Below are positions 19,716-34,146 of a stretch of 64,000 nt of DNA, in pieces. The position numbers and the translations under genes are program-made. Every line of letters starts with the position of its first letter. Within the stretch, counting starts at the first letter, position 1. Origin of the DNA: Clavibacter michiganensis (GTDB taxonomy: Bacteria > Actinomycetota > Actinomycetes > Actinomycetales > Microbacteriaceae); the NCBI RefSeq assembly GCF_021216655.1, contig NZ_CP080437.1, positions 992,001 through 1,056,000 on the forward strand, written 5' to 3'. The notes under the pieces were generated by a model. The model made no database searches and was not told where the DNA came from. It was given only the letters and a program-made list of their open reading frames with translations.

Positions 19716-20933
19716 CTACTGCGGCGTCGGCGCGCCCACTACGTCGAGAATTCGATGGGCGACCTGCTCCTTGGAGCCGGAGGCCTCGGCAAGTGTATCG
19801 CCGGACCTCCCGAGCACCGTGATCGTGTTGCCCTCCGTGGCGAAGCCCTCGGCCCACCCCACCCTGTTGAGGACGAGCAGGTCGCAGCCCTTCCGCGCGA
19901 GCTTCGCCCGGCCGATCCGCAGCAGCTCGGCCGGGTCCTCCTCGGTCTCCGCCGCGAAGCCCACGACCAGGCGGCGGGTGCCGTCCGCGCGCGGAACGGC
20001 CGCGTCGGACGCGAGCCGCTGCAGGATGTCGGGGTTGCGCACGAGCTCGACGGAGAGCGCGTCGCCCGCCTCCTCCTTCTTGATCTTGCCCGCGGACACG
20101 GCGACGGGCCGGTAGTCGGCGACGGCCGCCGCCATGATCACCACGTCGGCGTCGTCCGCCTCGCTGGCCATCGCGTCGGACATCTCGAGCGCGGTCGAGA
20201 CCGGGACCACGCGGACGCCGGCGGGCGAGGGCACCTCGAGGTGCGCGGCGACGAGCACGACGTCGGCGCCGCGGTCGCGCGCGGCGACGGCGAGGGCCAC
20301 GCCCTGCCGGCCGGAGGAGCGGTTGCCGAGGAAGCGCACGGGATCCAGCGGCTCGCGCGTCCCGCCCGCGGAGACGACGACGCGCCGGCCCGCGAGGTCG
20401 CGCCCGCCGGGGCGGACGGCGGCGAGGGCGGCGGCGATCACGTCCTCCACCTCGGCCATGCGGCCGGGCCCGGAGTCCGTGCCGGTGAGCCGGCCCGACG
20501 TGGGGCCGACGAGGGTGGCGCCGCGGGAGCGCAGGAGGGCCGCGTTGGCCTGGGTCGCCGGGTGCTGCCACATCTCGGTGTGCATCGCGGGGGCGACGAC
20601 GAGGGGCGCGCGGCTGGCGAGGATCGTGGTGCCGAGCAGGTCGTCCGACAGGCCGAGGGCCATCGTGGCGAGCGTGTGCGCCGTGGCGGGGGCGACGACG
20701 ATGAGGTCGGCCTTCTGGCCGAGAGCCACGTGGCGGACCTCGGACACCCCGTCGTAGAGATCGCTCGTCACCGGGTTGCGGCTGACGGCCTCGAGCGTGG
20801 GCTTCCCGACGAAGCGGAGCGCGGCCTCGGTGGGCACGACGTGCACGTCGTGGCCGAGGAGCACGAGCCCCCGGACCACGCCGACGGCCTTGTAGGCCGC
20901 GATGCCCCCCGTGATCCCCACGACGACCATCAC
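19716..20933 (-). CDS. coaBC: Bifunctional phosphopantothenoylcysteine decarboxylase / synthetase
   Basis: Catalyses two consecutive steps of coenzyme A synthesis: joining 4'-phosphopantothenate to cysteine (CoaB, CTP-dependent) and decarboxylating the product (CoaC, FMN). It has 405 residues. The flavin domain (1-180) starts ITGGIAAYKA and has the active-site His in EVRHVALG and the substrate clamp PAMHTEMW, where many bacteria have PAMN. The CoaB domain begins VVVSAGGTREPLDPVRFLGNRSSG and has the conserved Asn/Lys in NPDIL and GKIKK. The frame opens with adjacent GTG (20933) and ATG (20930); either could be used. Confidence 0.96.
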   Translation of the reverse strand: MMVVVGITGGIAAYKAVGVVRGLVLLGHDVHVVPTEAALRFVGKPTLEAVSRNPVTSDLYDGVSEVRHVALGQKADLIVVAPATAHTLATMALGLSDDLLGTTILASRAPLVVAPAMHTEMWQHPATQANAALLRSRGATLVGPTSGRLTGTDSGPGRMAEVEDVIAAALAAVRPGGRDLAGRRVVVSAGGTREPLDPVRFLGNRSSGRQGVALAVAARDRGADVVLVAAHLEVPSPAGVRVVPVSTALEMSDAMASEADDADVVIMAAAVADYRPVAVSAGKIKKEEAGDALSVELVRNPDILQRLASDAAVPRADGTRRLVVGFAAETEEDPAELLRIGRAKLARKGCDLLVLNRVGWAEGFATEGNTITVLGRSGDTLAEASGSKEQVAHRILDVVGAPTPQ

Positions 20934-21011
20934 CAGGCGGCGCTCCGGTGCCCGAGGGCGGGGAGGGCGTGCGGCGTGCGATCGGCGCGGGGCATCCGGG
21001 ACGGCGGGCGG

Positions 21012-21281
21012 CTAGGAGGCCGCGGGCTCCACGATGGGCGTGGCGACGAGCTTGTCCTCGTTGATCTCGTGCATGGCGACCGAGAGGGGCTTGTCGTCGA
21101 TGGTGCTGTCGACGAGCGGTCCGACGTTGTCGAACAGGCTGCCCTCGTGCAGGTCGGCGTAGTAGTCGTTGATCTGGCGGGCCCGCTTGGAGGCGAAGAT
21201 CACGAGCGCGTACTTCGAGTCGACCTTCGAGAGGAGCTCGTCGATGGGCGGGTCGATGATGCCCTGGGTCTTGTCAACCAT
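21012..21281 (-). CDS. rpoZ: RNA polymerase omega subunit
   Basis: The 89-residue omega subunit helps assemble beta-prime into core RNA polymerase. The conserved core is [29 protein letters not shown], shown here as [20 protein letters not shown] and the ARQI helix that follows. The C-terminal half carries the PLSVAMHEI segment typical of actinobacteria. It lies 48 bp after gmk and 78 bp before coaBC, its invariable actinobacterial position. Confidence 0.96.
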   Translation of the reverse strand: MVDKTQGIIDPPIDELLSKVDSKYALVIFASKRARQINDYYADLHEGSLFDNVGPLVDSTIDDKPLSVAMHEINEDKLVATPIVEPAAS

Positions 21282-21309
21282 GGATGTGCCGCTCCCTCAT
21301 TGCATGGAA

Positions 21310-21348
21310 GAAGGCCGCACTGGTCCGCGTCATGGACCGACGGCCTTC
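21310..21348 (-). terminator. Long imperfect hairpin spanning the gmk stop codon
   Basis: Outer arms gaaggccg / cggccttc (8 bp) and inner arms ggtcc / ggacc enclose the gmk stop. A short pyrimidine run follows. It could attenuate or process the transcript between gmk and rpoZ; it is not a textbook terminator. Confidence 0.35.
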
Positions 21349-22238
21349 CTGGATCTCATCAAGTCTACGACCTCGCGCGCCGCCTCCGCGACATCGCGGT
21401 TGACGACGAGATGGTCGAACTCGTCCTGGGCGGCCAGCTCGACCTTCGCGGTGTCGAGCCGGCGCTGCTGCTCCTCGGGCCCTTCGGTGCCGCGACCGAC
21501 CAGGCGGCGCACGAGCTCCTCCCAGGTGGGCGGCAGCAGGAACACGAGCCGCGCCTCGGGCATCGCGGCCTTCACCTGGCGCGCGCCCTGGATGTCGATC
21601 TCCAGCAGCACGCTCCGGCCCTCGGCCAGCGCGGCGTCGATGGGCGCGCGCGGCGTGCCGTAGCGGTGCGCGTTGTGCACCGTGGCCCACTCGAGGAGCT
21701 CGCGCTCGTCGACCATGCGGTCGAACTCGGCGTCGGAGACGAAGTAGTAGTTGACGCCCTCGACCTCGCCGGGACGCGGGGCGCGCGTGGTGGCGGAGAC
21801 GGAGAGCAGCACGTCGGGCTCGTTCTCGCGGATGAAGGTGGAGACCGTGCCCTTGCCCACCGCGGTGGGACCCGCGAGGACGACGAGCCGGCTGGGCTCG
21901 ACGATCTGCTTCGCGGCCTGCCACTCCTCGAGGAACCGGGTGAGGCGCACGCGCTGGTGCACGCCGAGGCCGCCGAGGCGCTTGGCGGTGGAGATGCCGA
22001 GGTCGCCGAGGATCCGCTCGAGCTTGGTGGGGCCGATGTTCGGGATGCTCGTGAGGAACTCGGTGACCCGGAGCGTGGCCTCGGCGCGGTGGGCGGGGTC
22101 CGCCGACGCGTCGAGGACGCCGAGCGGCGTGCGCTCCCCCGTGACGATGTCGTGCTTCACCTGCGCCCGGGCGCGGCGCGCGGCGACGGCGGCCTGGGAT
22201 GCGGCGACCCGGTCGACCTCGGGTGGTTCGGGCCTCAT
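21330..22238 (-). CDS. gmk: mIHF (integration host factor)-guanylate kinase fusion
   Basis: A 302-residue protein with two parts. Residues about 12-108 match the actinobacterial integration host factor m[14 protein letters not shown] basic helix, [10 protein letters not shown] helix-two-turn-helix-like DNA-binding motif, and LGGLGVHQR. Residues about 117-302 are a complete guanylate kinase that phosphorylates GMP/dGMP: P-loop GPTAVGKGT (123-131), [10 protein letters not shown], the GMP-binding [16 protein letters not shown] and [12 protein letters not shown]. The ATG overlaps the pyrF stop (ATGA) and there is no stop or start between domains. In M. tuberculosis the same two proteins are separate neighbours (mihF, gmk), so this looks like a true gene fusion. 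Confidence 0.93.
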   Translation of the reverse strand: MRPEPPEVDRVAASQAAVAARRARAQVKHDIVTGERTPLGVLDASADPAHRAEATLRVTEFLTSIPNIGPTKLERILGDLGISTAKRLGGLGVHQRVRLTRFLEEWQAAKQIVEPSRLVVLAGPTAVGKGTVSTFIRENEPDVLLSVSATTRAPRPGEVEGVNYYFVSDAEFDRMVDERELLEWATVHNAHRYGTPRAPIDAALAEGRSVLLEIDIQGARQVKAAMPEARLVFLLPPTWEELVRRLVGRGTEGPEEQQRRLDTAKVELAAQDEFDHLVVNRDVAEAAREVVDLMRSRKAVGP

Positions 22239-23124
22239 GGCAGCACCTCTTCGAGTCGTCCGGCGTGGTCGGTGACGGCCTCCGCGACACGCCGTGGCCC
22301 TGCCGTGAGGATACTCCGCGACGCGGCCGCGATGACAACGCCGGCGGCCGGGCCGAACAGCTTCCGGACATCGCCGAGCAGCGCGCCCTGGTGGCCGAAG
22401 CCGGGCGCGAGGATCGGGGTGCGGACGAGCCGCGCGAGGTCGAGGCCGGCGTCGGCGGCGTCGACGGTCGCGCCGACCACGAGCCCGAAGGACCCGGGAT
22501 CGGCCGTCGGGTCGTCGAGCGGGCCGTTCGCGGCGACGGCCGCGTCCTGGATCCCGCGCGCGACCGTGCGGGCGGCGGACCCGGCGGCGGTCGGCAGCAC
22601 GGCGCGCTGGAGGTCGCGCGCCTCCGGGTTGGAGGTCGCGGCGAGCACGAACACGCCCGCTCCCCACGCGTCGGCCGCGGCGCGGACGCCGTCGAGGGAT
22701 CCGACGCCCGTGTACGCCGTGAGCGTGACGGCGTCGGCGCGCAGCGGGCTGTCGGGTGCGAGCCAGGCGGCGCCGTACGCGTCGACCGTGGAGCCGATGT
22801 CGCCGCGCTTGGCGTCCGCGATCACGAGGAGGCCGGCGTCGCGCGCCGCGGCGAGCACGCGCTCGAGGGCGGCGTACCCCGCGGATCCGTGGCGCTCGAA
22901 GAACGCGACCTGCGGCTTGACGATGCCGGCTCGCCCCGCGGTCGCCTCGACGACGCGGAGGCCGAACTCCTCGAGGCCGCGCGCGTCGTCGGCGAGGCCC
23001 CAGGCGTCGAGCAGCGAGCGGTGCGGGTCGATGCCCACGCAGAGGTGCCCGTGCGCGCGGAACGTGCGGGCCAGCCGCGCGCCGAACGACGGGGCGTCGG
23101 GAACCGCCCCGCCGTCCGCCGACG

Positions 23125-23128
<4 letters not shown>
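22235..23128 (-). CDS. pyrF: Orotidine 5'-phosphate decarboxylase (actinobacterial type)
   Basis: Last step of UMP synthesis, decarboxylating OMP. The 297-residue length and the motif [14 protein letters not shown] (catalytic Lys-Asp tetrad) mark the group 2 PyrF found in actinobacteria and myxobacteria. N-terminal CVGIDPH and C-terminal [11 protein letters not shown] are present. The GTG start overlaps the carB stop by 4 bp (GTGA), and its own stop overlaps the gmk ATG. Upstream extensions are shadows of carB. Confidence 0.96.
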
Positions 23129-26414
<3,286 letters not shown>

Positions 26415-26415
<1 letters not shown>

Positions 26416-27584
26416 TACACGGTCTCCTGGGGGGTCGCGGCGGCGGGGGCGGTGCCCGACGCGTCGTGGATCAGCTCGATGAACCGGTCGAAGAGGTAGG
26501 ACGAGTCGTGGGGACCCGCGGCCGCCTCCGGGTGGTACTGCACGCTGAAGGCGGGGATGTCGAGGCAGTTGAGCCCCTCCACCACCTGGTCGTTGAGCGA
26601 GACGTGGCTGACCTCCGCGCGGCCGAAGCCGGCGGGGCTGTCCACGGGGCCGTCGAGCGGCGCGGAGACCGCGAAGCCGTGGTTCTGGCTCGTGATCTCG
26701 ACGCGGCCGGTGCGGCGGTCGAGCACGGGCTGGTTGATCCCGCGGTGGCCGAACGGCAGCTTGTAGGTGTCGAACCCGAGGGCGCGGCCGAGGAGCTGGT
26801 TGCCGAAGCAGATCCCGAAGAACGGGATGCCCTTGCGGAGCACGTCCTGCAGGAGCTCGACGTGGTACTGCGAGGCCTCGGGGTCGCCGGGGCCGTTCGA
26901 GTAGAAGACCGCCGTGGGCGCGAGCTCGGCGAGCTGCTCCGTGGTGATCGACTGCGGCACGACGTGCACGTCGAGGCCGCGGGCCGCGAGGTGCTTCACG
27001 GTCGCGGTCTTGATGCCGAGGTCGAGCACCGCGACGGATCCGATGCGCTCCCCCACCGCGGGGATCGTGTACGTCTCCTGGGTGGAGACCTCGGCGGAGA
27101 GGTTGCGGCCCGCCATGTCGGGCGCCTGGCGCACCTGGGCGAGCTGCTCCTCGTCGCCGAGCGCGAAGGCGTCGCCGGAGAAGACGCCGGCGCGCATGGC
27201 GCCCTCGTCGCGGATCCGGCGGGTGACGGCGCGCGTGTCGATGCCGGAGATGCCGACCACACCCTGGGCGACGAGGTCGCCCTCGAGCGTCCGCTGCCCG
27301 CGGAAGTTGGAGACCACGCGCGAGGGGTCGCGGACGACGTACCCGGCGACCCAGATGCGGCGGGACTCCATGTCGTCGTCGTTCATGCCGGTGTTGCCGA
27401 TGTGCGGCGCCGTCTGGAGCACGATCTGGCCCGCGTAGGACGGGTCCGTGATCGTCTCCTGGTAGCCGGTCATGCCGGTCGCGAAGACGGCCTCGCCGAG
27501 GGTCACGCCGCGGGCGCCGTACGCGCGTCCGACGTACCTCCGTCCGTCCTCGAGCACCAGGACAGCTGGTTCGTGTCGGGCCAT
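26415..27584 (-). CDS. carA: Carbamoyl-phosphate synthase small subunit
   Basis: Glutaminase subunit that supplies ammonia to CarB. The 389-residue product has the CPSase N-domain ([20 protein letters not shown], given in family form as [14 protein letters not shown]) and a class I amidotransferase domain. The nucleophile Cys is in [12 protein letters not shown] and the His-Glu pair in [12 protein letters not shown] chose the ATG at 27582-27584 because GGGAAG lies 8 nt upstream; a GTG at 27593 that overlaps the previous stop (GTGA) would add three residues but puts the Shine-Dalgarno too close. Either way it is coupled to the PH-like gene upstream. Confidence 0.96.
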
Positions 27585-27589
27585 GTCGG

Positions 27590-28117
27590 TCACTTCCCTT
27601 CGTTGTCGTCGTCGTGCGCAGGGCGCGTGATGTGGTGGAGGGCGTCGACGAGCGCGGTCTTCTCGCGCGGGTCGATCACCCGGAGGTACGTGTCGACCGA
27701 GGTCCCGGCCGCCTCGTCGAGGATCCAGCTGACGGCCACCAGGCCGCCCTCCTCCACGACGCGGTCGATCGCGTAGGTCGCGAGCCCGGATCCCGTGATG
27801 CGGTCAGCGGGCACGAGCACCTCGCGCTCGCCGTCGATCGCGAGCACGAGGCCCGCGTCGTGCACCCGGGCAGCCGCGCGACCGCGGAAGCCGAGGGGCG
27901 CCACGGTCAGCCGGTCGAGCGGCTCCCCCGCCGTGGTCGTGGCGACGTAGAGCACGTCGACCTCGAACGTCGGCGCGCCGAGCCCGGCGGGAAGGCGCGG
28001 CGGCTCGGGCAGCGCGCGCTGGCGGCGGCGGCGCGCGCGCCACCCGAGCACCATGAGCGCGAGCAGCAGGACGAGGAGCGCGATCACCGTGATCGCGGGC
28101 ACGAGGCGGCCGCTCAT
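27590..28117 (-). CDS. PH-like membrane protein between pyrC and carA
   Basis: A 175-residue protein with one N-terminal transmembrane helix (about residues 6-26), a stop-transfer stretch RARRRRQR and then a compact beta-rich domain ending in a conserved HHITRP motif. It corresponds to the conserved membrane/export protein found between pyrC and carA in many actinobacteria (the Rv1382 position). Function is unknown; the soluble domain looks PH-like. It is translationally coupled to pyrC (ATGA) and abuts carA, which suggests a role linked to pyrimidine synthesis, but no catalytic residues can be named. Confidence 0.82.
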   Translation of the reverse strand: MSGRLVPAITVIALLVLLLALMVLGWRARRRRQRALPEPPRLPAGLGAPTFEVDVLYVATTTAGEPLDRLTVAPLGFRGRAAARVHDAGLVLAIDGEREVLVPADRITGSGLATYAIDRVVEEGGLVAVSWILDEAAGTSVDTYLRVIDPREKTALVDALHHITRPAHDDDNEGK

Positions 28118-29526
28118 GCGCGTGCCTCCGGGACGCCGACCGAGGTCGCCGCGTCGCGTGCGTCGGCGTCCGCGCGGTCGCGGAGGACGGCGGCGCGGGC
28201 GACGGTCTCGCGGTCGACGAGCGCGCCGTCGAGCACGGTCGGGTAGCCGCGGTGGAAGGTCGCGACGACGCGGCCTGGCAGCGTCATCTCGAGGTAGGGC
28301 GAGTTGCCGCTGAGCCCGCCGAGGTCGTCGCGGTCGAAGACGCGCGATGCGGACGGGTCGTAGAGCGTGATGTCGGCCGGGGATCCGCCGGCCAGCGCGT
28401 GCCCGTGCTCGGCGAGCCGGCCGATGCGCGCGGGCGCGTGCGACATGACGCGCGCGACGCCGGCCCAGTCGAGGAGCCCGGTGTCGACCATGGCGAGCTG
28501 CACCACGGAGAGCGCCGACTCGAGGCCGACCATGCCGAACGCGGCCGCGTCCCACTCGCAGTCCTTGGCCTCGGTGGGGTGCGGCGCGTGGTCGGTCGCG
28601 ACCACGTCGATCGTGCCGTCGGCGAGGGCCTGGCGGAGCGCCTCGACGTCCTCGCGGCGGCGGAGCGGCGGGTTCACCTTGTAGCGCGCGTCGTAGCCGG
28701 CGACCAGGTCCTCGGTGAGGAGCAGGTGGTGCGGCGTGACCTCCGCGGTGACGTCGACGCCGCGGGCCTTGGCCCAGCGGATCACGTCGACGGAGCCGGC
28801 CGTGGAGACGTGGCAGACGTGGAGGCGCGATCCGACGTGCTCGGCGAGCAGCACGTCGCGCGCGATGATCGACTCCTCGGCGACCGCGGGCCAGCCCGTG
28901 ATGCCGAGCTCGCCGGACAGCGCGCCCTCGTTCATGGTGGCGCCCTCGGTGAGGCGCGGGTCCTGCGCGTGCTGCGCGATGACACCGTCGAACGCCTTCA
29001 CGTACTCGAGCGCGCGACGCATGAGCAGCGGGTCCGAGACGCACTTCCCGTCGTCGGAGAAGACGCGGACGGCCGCGCGGCTCGAGGCCATCGCGCCGAT
29101 CTCCGCCATCGACTCCCCCGCGAGGCCCACCGAGACCGCGCCGATGGGGCGCACGGTCGCGTAGCCGGCGGCGTCGCCGAGGGCCTTGACCTGCTCGACC
29201 ACCCCCGCCGTGTCCTGCACGGGCATCGTGTTGGCCATCGCGAAGACCGCCGTGAAGCCGCCGAGGGCCGCGGCGCGGGATCCCGTGAGGACGGTCTCGC
29301 TCTGCTCGTAGCCGGGCTCGCGCAGGTGCACGTGCAGGTCGACCAGTCCGGGCAGCGCGACGAGGCCGTCGGCCTCGATCACGTGGGCACCGGCCGGCGT
29401 CTCGAGGTCGGGGCCGATCTCGCGGATGAGCCCGTCGGCGACGAGGATGTCGGCGCGCTCGCCCGACGGCAGGGTCGCGCCGCGGATCAGGTGGGTGTCG
29501 TCGGGGTTCGTGTCGTTCTGGGTCAT
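28114..29526 (-). CDS. pyrC: Dihydroorotase, class I
   Basis: Zn amidohydrolase that cyclises carbamoyl aspartate to dihydroorotate. The 470-residue product carries the metal-binding motif [12 protein letters not shown] (about residues 63-74), a Lys/His region, CHVSTAGS with the third His, and the catalytic Asp in ATDHAPH. The ATG overlaps the pyrB stop (ATGA) and the gene's stop overlaps the PH-like gene. The long upstream frame is the pyrB shadow. PyrB and PyrC are both complete and catalytic here, so no inactive PyrC-like partner is involved. Confidence 0.97.
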   Translation of the reverse strand: MTQNDTNPDDTHLIRGATLPSGERADILVADGLIREIGPDLETPAGAHVIEADGLVALPGLVDLHVHLREPGYEQSETVLTGSRAAALGGFTAVFAMANTMPVQDTAGVVEQVKALGDAAGYATVRPIGAVSVGLAGESMAEIGAMASSRAAVRVFSDDGKCVSDPLLMRRALEYVKAFDGVIAQHAQDPRLTEGATMNEGALSGELGITGWPAVAEESIIARDVLLAEHVGSRLHVCHVSTAGSVDVIRWAKARGVDVTAEVTPHHLLLTEDLVAGYDARYKVNPPLRRREDVEALRQALADGTIDVVATDHAPHPTEAKDCEWDAAAFGMVGLESALSVVQLAMVDTGLLDWAGVARVMSHAPARIGRLAEHGHALAGGSPADITLYDPSASRVFDRDDLGGLSGNSPYLEMTLPGRVVATFHRGYPTVLDGALVDRETVARAAVLRDRADADARDAATSVGVPEARA

Positions 29527-30479
29527 CGGTCGGCCTTCCCGTCGCCGGACAGCAGGAGGTAGAGGACGGCCATGCGCACCGAGACGCCGTTGGCGACCTG
29601 CTCGCGCACCGTGGACCTCTCCGAGTCGGCGGCGGCGGCGGAAATCTCGAGCCCGCGGTTCATGGGCCCCGGGTGCATGACGATCGTATCGGGCCCGAGG
29701 AGCGCGAGGCGCGCGTCGTCGAGGCCCCAGATGCGCGCGTACTCGCGCGGGTTCGGGAAGAAGGCGGCGCGCATGCGCTCGGCCTGGATCCGGAGCATCA
29801 TCACGGCGTCGGGCTTCCCCTCGACGAGCGCCGCGTCGAGGTCGTAGCGGACGGTGACGGGCCAGGATCCGACGCCCACCGGCACGAGCGTGGGCGGCGC
29901 GACGAGCGTGACCTCGGCGCCGAGCGTCGTGAGCAGCCACGCGTTCGAGCGGGCGACGCGGCTGTGGAGCACGTCGCCGACGATCACGACGCGCGTGCCG
30001 TCGAGCCCCTTCCCGCGCGCGGCGGTCCCGTGCAGCCTGCGGCGGATGGTGAACGCGTCGAGCAGCGCCTGCGTGGGGTGCTCGTGCGTGCCGTCGCCCG
30101 CGTTGACGATGCCGGCGTCGATCCAGCCGCTGCCGGCGAGCGTGTGCGGCGCACCCGACGAGGGGTGCCGGACGACCACGCCGTCGGCGCCCATCGCCTG
30201 CAGCGTCTGCGCGGTGTCCTTGAGGCTCTCGCCCTTGGACACGCTCGACCCCTTGGCGCTGAAGTTGATGACGTCGGCCGAGAGGCGCTTGGCCGCGGCC
30301 TCGAACGAGATGCGCGTGCGGGTGGAGTCCTCGAAGAAGAGGTTGACGACCGTGCGGCCGCGGAGGGCGGGCGTCTTCTTGATCTCGCGCGTTCCGACGT
30401 CGGCCATGTCCTCGGCCACGTCGAGGATGTGGACCGCCTCGACGCGGGACAGGTCGCGCGTGGAGAGCAGGTGCCTCAT
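29523..30479 (-). CDS. pyrB: Aspartate carbamoyltransferase catalytic chain
   Basis: Commits carbamoyl phosphate to pyrimidines by transferring the carbamoyl group to aspartate. The 318-residue protein has the carbamoyl-phosphate loop [13 protein letters not shown] (about residues 50-62), the loop Lys in [16 protein letters not shown], and the aspartate-binding PGPMNRG. No pyrI regulatory chain is present, which fits actinobacteria. The ATG overlaps the pyrR stop (ATGA). Confidence 0.97.
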   Translation of the reverse strand: MRHLLSTRDLSRVEAVHILDVAEDMADVGTREIKKTPALRGRTVVNLFFEDSTRTRISFEAAAKRLSADVINFSAKGSSVSKGESLKDTAQTLQAMGADGVVVRHPSSGAPHTLAGSGWIDAGIVNAGDGTHEHPTQALLDAFTIRRRLHGTAARGKGLDGTRVVIVGDVLHSRVARSNAWLLTTLGAEVTLVAPPTLVPVGVGSWPVTVRYDLDAALVEGKPDAVMMLRIQAERMRAAFFPNPREYARIWGLDDARLALLGPDTIVMHPGPMNRGLEISAAAADSERSTVREQVANGVSVRMAVLYLLLSGDGKADR

Positions 30480-31060
30480 CGCGTCGTCCCCTCGCCGGCG
30501 GGGGAGGTCGCCAGCGCGTCGTCCGGGCCGGCGATGCTCACCGAATCCTCGCCGTCGGTCTCCTCGAGCCGGACGAAGATCCGCTCGGCCAGGCTGGACG
30601 GCAGGTTCTTGCCCACGAAGTCGGCGCGGATGGGGAGCTCGCGGTGGCCGCGGTCGACCAGCGCGGCGAGCCGGACGGCCGTGGGACGGCCGAGGTCGCC
30701 GATCGCGTCGAGGGCCGCGCGCACGGTGCGGCCGGAGAAGAGCACGTCGTCGACGAGCACGACGGTGCGGCCGTCGACGCCGCCGGCCGGCAGGCGCGTG
30801 GGCGCGGGCGCACGGGTGGGGTTCCGCTGCAGGTCGTCGCGGTACATGGTGACGTCGAGCGAGCCCACCAGGTCGGCGGGGGCCTCGGGCTCGAGGCGGG
30901 CGATGATGCGGCCGATGCGCTCGGCGAGGACGGTGCCGCGGGTGGGGATCCCGAGGAGCAGCAGGCAATTCGGGCCGCGGTTCGACTCGAGGATCTCGTG
31001 GGCGATGCGCGTGAGCGCACGGGTGATGTCAGAGGGCTGCAGCACGATGCGCTGAGGCAA
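30476..31060 (-). CDS. pyrR: PyrR bifunctional regulator / uracil phosphoribosyltransferase
   Basis: RNA-binding regulator of the pyr operon, activated by UMP/UTP, with residual UPRTase activity. The 194-residue protein has the PRPP motif [13 protein letters not shown] (residues 100-112) and a basic RNA-binding face including LGIPTRG and [16 protein letters not shown]. It starts with a rare TTG: a strong AGGAGG Shine-Dalgarno lies 6 nt upstream and the protein begins PQRIVLQP as in homologues. An acidic tail follows the core. Immediately upstream is a hairpin resembling the PyrR-binding loop (31076-31089), which suggests PyrR represses its own translation and that of the coupled pyr genes. 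Confidence 0.96.
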   Translation of the reverse strand: MPQRIVLQPSDITRALTRIAHEILESNRGPNCLLLLGIPTRGTVLAERIGRIIARLEPEAPADLVGSLDVTMYRDDLQRNPTRAPAPTRLPAGGVDGRTVVLVDDVLFSGRTVRAALDAIGDLGRPTAVRLAALVDRGHRELPIRADFVGKNLPSSLAERIFVRLEETDGEDSVSIAGPDDALATSPAGEGTTR

Positions 31061-31064
31061 TCCG

Positions 31065-31072
31065 ACCTCCTT
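31065..31072 (-). promoter_or_regulatory. Shine-Dalgarno of pyrR deciding a TTG start
   Basis: AAGGAGGT on the minus strand ends about 5 nt before the TTG at 31058-31060. No ATG or GTG lies at a suitable distance, so the TTG is the start. Confidence 0.75.
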
Positions 31073-31075
31073 CCC

Positions 31076-31089
31076 CGCCTCTCGGGACG
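31076..31089 (-). promoter_or_regulatory. Candidate PyrR-binding RNA hairpin
   Basis: The minus strand reads CGUCCCGAGAGGCG, which fits the PyrR anti-antiterminator consensus ARUCCNGNGAGGYU at 12 of 14 positions. The two differing end bases form a compensating C-G pair. It folds with CC/GG closing a CGAGA loop, a bulged U and a GC lower stem. It sits 3 nt upstream of the pyrR Shine-Dalgarno, the arrangement described for PyrR translational repression in mycobacteria. Confidence 0.7.
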
Positions 31090-31090
31090 G

Positions 31091-31120
31091 ATGTTAAAGG
31101 TGGTCTGTTCCGCCGGTCAC
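31091..31120 (-). promoter_or_regulatory. Candidate pyr operon promoter
   Basis: GTGACC (31115-31120), 18-bp spacer, TAACAT (31091-31096): four of six matches to each consensus box. A start about 7 nt downstream would place the PyrR hairpin at the very 5' end of the mRNA. Confidence 0.4.
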
Positions 31121-31172
31121 TCTAGCGGGTGTCCCCCGTGCGCGGGGTCCGGCGCGCAGCCCGCGCGTGTCC

Positions 31173-33209
<2,037 letters not shown>

Positions 33210-33215
33210 GCGCCG

Positions 33216-33221
33216 ACGCTA
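33216..33221 (-). promoter_or_regulatory. Candidate leaderless -10 box for acs
   Basis: TAGCGT is followed by 6 nt and then the acs ATG, with no Shine-Dalgarno between them. No clear -35 is visible. Confidence 0.4.
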
Positions 33222-33282
33222 CGTGCGGCACGGCCGGGATCCGGAACCGGCACGTCACGCGGCGACACGGAGCGGGCGGCCG

Positions 33283-34146
33283 TCATCCCCAGCGCCGCAC
33301 GAGCACCCGCTCCACGAGGCCCACGACCGCGTCGGTCACGGCGCCGAGCACCGCGAGCAGCACGATCGCGAGCAGCACCCGGTCGACGCGCCCGTTCGCG
33401 GACGACTCCGTGAGCAGGTAGCCGAGCCCCATCGACGCGGCGAGCAGCTCCGCCGCCACGAGGAACAGCCACGACTGCGCGAGCGCGAGCCGGAGCCCCG
33501 AGACGACGGCGGGCAGCACCGCGGGCAGCTGCACGGTGACGAGCAGCGGGATCCGCGAGAGCCCGAACGCGCGCCCCACCTCCACAAGGTGCGGGTCCAC
33601 GTGCCGGAGCGCGCCCGCGACCGTCGTGTACACGGGGAACATCGCGCCGATGGCGACGAGCGTGACCTTGGAGTCCTCGTTGATCCCCATCCAGAGCAGC
33701 AGCAGCGGCACCCACGCGAGCGACGGCACCGTGCGGAACGCTCCTGCGGTGGGCGCGAGGAGGAGCCGGCCGACGCGGGACAGGCCGACGACGGCGCCGA
33801 GCACGAGGCCCACCGTCGCGCCGAGCGCGAAGCCGAGGAGCACGCGCTGCAGCGAGATGGCGACGTACTGCCCGAGGATCCCCTGCTCGGCGAGCTGCGC
33901 CCCGGCGCGCACCACGTCGAGCGGCGCGGGCAGGAGGTGGGCGGGCACGGCGCCCGTGGCGGTCACGGCGGCCCAGAGGCCGACCACCAGGACGGGGACC
34001 ACGAGGCCCACGCCGACCCGGACGAGCGCGCCACCCGTGGCGCGGCCCGGGGCTCGTCGTGCGACGCGGCCGTCGTCGTCCGGGACCTCGGCGCCCGTCC
34101 GGTCGTCGGCGCGGACGTCCTCCCGCGCGGGCCGGAGCGCGGTCAT
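33283..34146 (-). CDS. ABC transporter permease (sulfonate/nitrate/taurine type)
   Basis: Inner-membrane channel of a type I ABC importer of the SsuC/TauC family. The 287-residue protein has a charged cytoplasmic N-terminal tail of about 40 residues (Asp- and Arg-rich) and then about six membrane helices. The EAA-type loop that contacts the ATPase reads VEVGRAFGLSRIPLLVTVQLPA, seen here as GRAFGLSR and VQLPAVLPAVVSG. The ATG overlaps the solute-binding protein stop (ATGA). No alkanesulfonate monooxygenase is adjacent, so the substrate (sulfonate, taurine or another small anion) cannot be fixed. Confidence 0.88.
   Translation of the reverse strand: MTALRPAREDVRADDRTGAEVPDDDGRVARRAPGRATGGALVRVGVGLVVPVLVVGLWAAVTATGAVPAHLLPAPLDVVRAGAQLAEQGILGQYVAISLQRVLLGFALGATVGLVLGAVVGLSRVGRLLLAPTAGAFRTVPSLAWVPLLLLWMGINEDSKVTLVAIGAMFPVYTTVAGALRHVDPHLVEVGRAFGLSRIPLLVTVQLPAVLPAVVSGLRLALAQSWLFLVAAELLAASMGLGYLLTESSANGRVDRVLLAIVLLAVLGAVTDAVVGLVERVLVRRWG

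Noticed and set aside
18436-20571. 711-codon minus-strand frame over metK and coaBC
   Set aside because: It lies in another frame of two well-supported genes and is Arg/Pro-rich noise.
29523-30968. Longer frames extending pyrB, pyrC, hisF, hisI, trpA and secF upstream
   Set aside because: Their upstream parts are shadows of neighbouring genes; the real starts coincide with 1- to 4-bp stop-start overlaps and the conserved N-termini.
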